From positions 2,170,001 to 2,234,000 of the forward strand of contig NZ_LT607754.1 in assembly GCF_900090285.1 (NCBI RefSeq): a stretch of DNA of 64,000 bases, in the 5' to 3' direction. Shown here one piece after another: positions 62,058-64,000 of this stretch (positions within the stretch are counted from its first letter, which is position 1; every line of letters begins with the position of its first letter). A model generated the notes under the pieces. It searched no databases. It saw only the letters and a list, made by a program, of their open reading frames with translations, and was not told the origin of the DNA. The stretch comes from Micromonospora inositola. Lineage in GTDB: Bacteria; Actinomycetota; Actinomycetes; Mycobacteriales; Micromonosporaceae. A program made the translations under genes and the position numbers.

Positions 62058-63050
62058 GTGGCCGCGCTCGCCCCGCCGGTCGCCGCGGTCCGGGTCGCGG
62101 TCCGTCGGGCGCTGGCAGGGTTGACCGGGGACGGGCCGGTCCTGGTCGCCTGCTCCGGCGGCGCCGACTCGCTCGCCCTGGCGGCCGCCACCGCCTTCGT
62201 CGCCCCTCGGCTGAATCGACGGGCCGGCCTGGTGACCGTGGACCACGGCCTGCAACCCGGCTCGGCCGAGCGGGCCGACGCGGTGGCCCGGTGGGCCGCC
62301 GGGGTCGGTCTGGACCCGGTCGACGCCGTTTCGGTGACCGTCGCCGGAAGGCCGGGCGGCCCCGAGGCAGCCGCCCGGGAGGCGCGCTACCCGGCCCTCG
62401 TCGCCGCCGCCCGCCGGCACGACGCCGCCGCACTGCTGCTCGGCCACACCCGCGACGACCAGGCCGAGACCGTGCTGCTCGCGCTGGCCCGGGGCGCCGG
62501 ACCGAGGGGCCTCGCCGGGATGCCGGAGCGTCGGGAGCTGGACGCCGTGCCGCTGCTCCGTCCGCTGCTGGACGTCGGCCGGGACGCCACCCGCAAGGCC
62601 TGCGCCGCGCTGGGGCTCACCCCGTGGGAGGACCCGCACAACGCCGACCCGGCGTACGCCCGGGCGCGGGTCCGCTCCGACGTGCTGCCGGCGCTGGTCC
62701 GGGCGCTCGGCCCCGGGGTGCTGGACAACCTCGCCCGGACCGCCCGGCTGATCGCCGCGGACACGGCCGCCCTGGACGAGCTCGCCGCCGCCGCGCTCGC
62801 CGCCGCCCGGTCCCCCGGGGGTGGGCTCGCGGTCGACACGTTGGCCGCGCTGCCGCCGGCGGTACGCACCCGTGTGCTGCACGCCTGGGCCCGGGAACTG
62901 GGCGCGTCGCCGGCCGCGCTGTCGCACCGGCACGTCACCGCGCTGGACGCCCTGGTGACGCAGTGGCACGGGCAGGGCGCGGTCCACCTGCCCGGCGGGC
63001 TGCGCGTGTCCCGCCACGAGGACCGGCTCACCATCGTCGATCGCCGCTGA
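62058..63050 (+). CDS. tilS: tRNA(Ile)-lysidine synthase
   Basis: A 330-residue PP-loop ATPase: ACSGGADSLALA (33-38), LVTVDHGLQPGS, LLLGHTRDDQAETVLLAL, and EDPHNADPAYARARVR. It makes lysidine on tRNA-Ile(CAU) so it reads AUA. GTG start, coupled to the preceding gene. hpt and ftsH, the usual next genes, are not seen within 950 bp; gamma-glutamyltransferase follows instead. Confidence 0.95.
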   Translation: MAALAPPVAAVRVAVRRALAGLTGDGPVLVACSGGADSLALAAATAFVAPRLNRRAGLVTVDHGLQPGSAERADAVARWAAGVGLDPVDAVSVTVAGRPGGPEAAAREARYPALVAAARRHDAAALLLGHTRDDQAETVLLALARGAGPRGLAGMPERRELDAVPLLRPLLDVGRDATRKACAALGLTPWEDPHNADPAYARARVRSDVLPALVRALGPGVLDNLARTARLIAADTAALDELAAAALAAARSPGGGLAVDTLAALPPAVRTRVLHAWARELGASPAALSHRHVTALDALVTQWHGQGAVHLPGGLRVSRHEDRLTIVDRR

Positions 63051-63220
63051 GCCGCGCCGGTCCGCTGGGTTCTCCGCGGCGAGCTTCCGATCACCGGTCG
63101 GACATCCCTCCAAGCAGAGCAAAGGGCGCGTGCGGTCGCACCTGTCGACCGGCAGCCGGCTGGTCGGCCGGAGCGCCGGCGACCCTCGCCGGGAGCCGCC
63201 GGAGGCGGTAGACATGGCGG

Positions 63221-64000
63221 ATGGCGTACCCCCGACAGCCGCTCTTCGCCCCGAACGGTGCCGTCGCGACCAGCCAGCCGCTCGCGGCGGCCGCGGGCCT
63301 GGCCGTGCTGCGGCGCGGCGGCAACGCCGTCGACGCCGCGCTGGCCACCGCGATCACCCTGACCGTCGTGCAGCCGCCCTCGAACGACATCGGCGGCGAC
63401 CTCTTCGCCATCGTTTGGGACGGCGAGCGACTGCACGGGCTGAACGCCTCCGGCCGCTCGCCGGCGGCGCTGACCCGCGAGATGGTGCTGGTCGCGACCG
63501 ACCGGCGGGGCGCGACGCCGGTCGACGCCCTCGGCGGCGCGCAGGCGCAGGGGCCGGCCATGCCGGCCCGGGGCTGGCTGCCGGTGACCGTGCCGGGCGC
63601 GCCGGCCGGCTGGCGGGACCTGCACGAACGGTTCGGCTCGCTGCCCTTCGCCGACCTCTTCACCGACGCGATCGGCTACGCCGAGCGCGGCTACCCGGTC
63701 GCCGCCGGCACCGCCGCGACCTGGGCCCGCGCGGTCGCCGCGCCCGGGCCGGCGGGCGCGGAGTACGCGGAGTTCGACCGCGTGTTCACGGTGGACGGGC
63801 GGGCGCCCCGCCCCGGTGAGCGGTGGCGCAACCCGGACGCGGCCGGGACGCTGCGGCGGATCGCCGCGACCGGCGCGGCCGACTTCTACCAGGGTCGGAT
63901 CGCGGCGGAGATCGACGCGCACGCCGCCCGGACCGGCGGGCTGATCACCGGCGACGACCTGGCCCGGCACGCCTCCACCTGGGTCGACCCGGTGAGCGTC
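63221..64000 (+). CDS. gamma-glutamyltransferase-type protein, 3' end beyond window
   Basis: 260 codons are visible: GAVATSQPLAAAAGLAVLRR, then GGNAVDAALATAITLTVVQP, SNDIGGDLFAIVWDG, LNASGRSPAALT, ending TWVDPVSV. This is the large-subunit part of the GGT/cephalosporin acylase Ntn-hydrolase family. The catalytic Thr and the small subunit lie beyond the edge. Start ATG 63221; an ATG at 63214, better spaced to GGAGG, is out of frame. Confidence 0.88.
   Translation, partial: MAYPRQPLFAPNGAVATSQPLAAAAGLAVLRRGGNAVDAALATAITLTVVQPPSNDIGGDLFAIVWDGERLHGLNASGRSPAALTREMVLVATDRRGATPVDALGGAQAQGPAMPARGWLPVTVPGAPAGWRDLHERFGSLPFADLFTDAIGYAERGYPVAAGTAATWARAVAAPGPAGAEYAEFDRVFTVDGRAPRPGERWRNPDAAGTLRRIAATGAADFYQGRIAAEIDAHAARTGGLITGDDLARHASTWVDPVSV

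Overview
The window is very GC-rich, packed with GTG and ATG starts and with genes that overlap by 4 bases. Its marker genes include WhiB, a mycosin/EccC/EccD type VII secretion set, a PASTA penicillin-binding protein, a MarP-like protease and many class-III cyclase, GAF and STPK proteins. This points to a filamentous actinomycete of the Micromonosporaceae, most likely Micromonospora or a close relative. That is inference from protein style and gene order, not a database match.

Layout. 1-12 kb holds mixed housekeeping and accessory genes: a GAF protein cut by the window edge, two metallophosphoesterase-type enzymes, a secreted protein, an alpha/beta hydrolase, two MFS transporters, a RibD-like reductase and an FMN reductase. 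It also has a broken YGSN-type gene and an IS110 scar. 12.2-17.7 kb is a decayed integrative element at a tRNA-Pro(CGG) gene. A 51-bp copy of the 3' half of the tRNA lies at 12499 and the real tRNA is at 17626. A truncated tyrosine integrase plus hairpin sits just upstream of each copy. The cargo is a small-protein locus, an acetyltransferase, a gene split by an intact IS3-family element (13-bp perfect inverted-repeat core, 3-bp target duplication) and a MOSC protein.

17.8-27 kb and 43.7-49.8 kb are two halves of one conserved actinobacterial neighbourhood. As I recall it, this corresponds to Rv3683-ponA2-whiB4-Rv3680-Rv3679-Rv3678c-Rv3677c-crp-nth-thioredoxin-Nudix-marP of Mycobacterium tuberculosis. 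Here it is opened by about 16.5 kb between the metallo-beta-lactamase-fold gene and crp. That insert carries a large zinc-ribbon/adenylate cyclase/ATPase/TPR protein, a membrane protein, a Ser/Thr kinase, a seven-gene acyl-CoA carboxylase operon (TetR, TIGR03084-type protein, AtuA-like, acyl-CoA dehydrogenase, carboxylase beta, carboxylase alpha, acyl-CoA dehydrogenase) and a phosphoesterase. CbiZ and CapA genes lie between crp and nth.

49.8-64 kb has two PAP2 phosphatases, mycP and eccC on the minus strand facing eccD (a type VII locus with no EccB, EccE or Esx gene in view), inorganic pyrophosphatase, a PBP4-type D,D-carboxypeptidase with a repeat-rich N-terminus, an F420-associated zinc protease-like protein, tilS and the start of a gamma-glutamyltransferase.

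Working themes are cAMP signalling (cyclase at 27 kb, Crp at 44 kb, a possible cyclic-nucleotide phosphodiesterase at 1 kb), cell-wall and redox homeostasis (PASTA PBP, WhiB, ArsA-like ATPases, MarP, thioredoxin), catabolism of an unknown branched or terpenoid acyl-CoA, and protein secretion. I saw no CRISPR array, rRNA or recognisable riboswitch.
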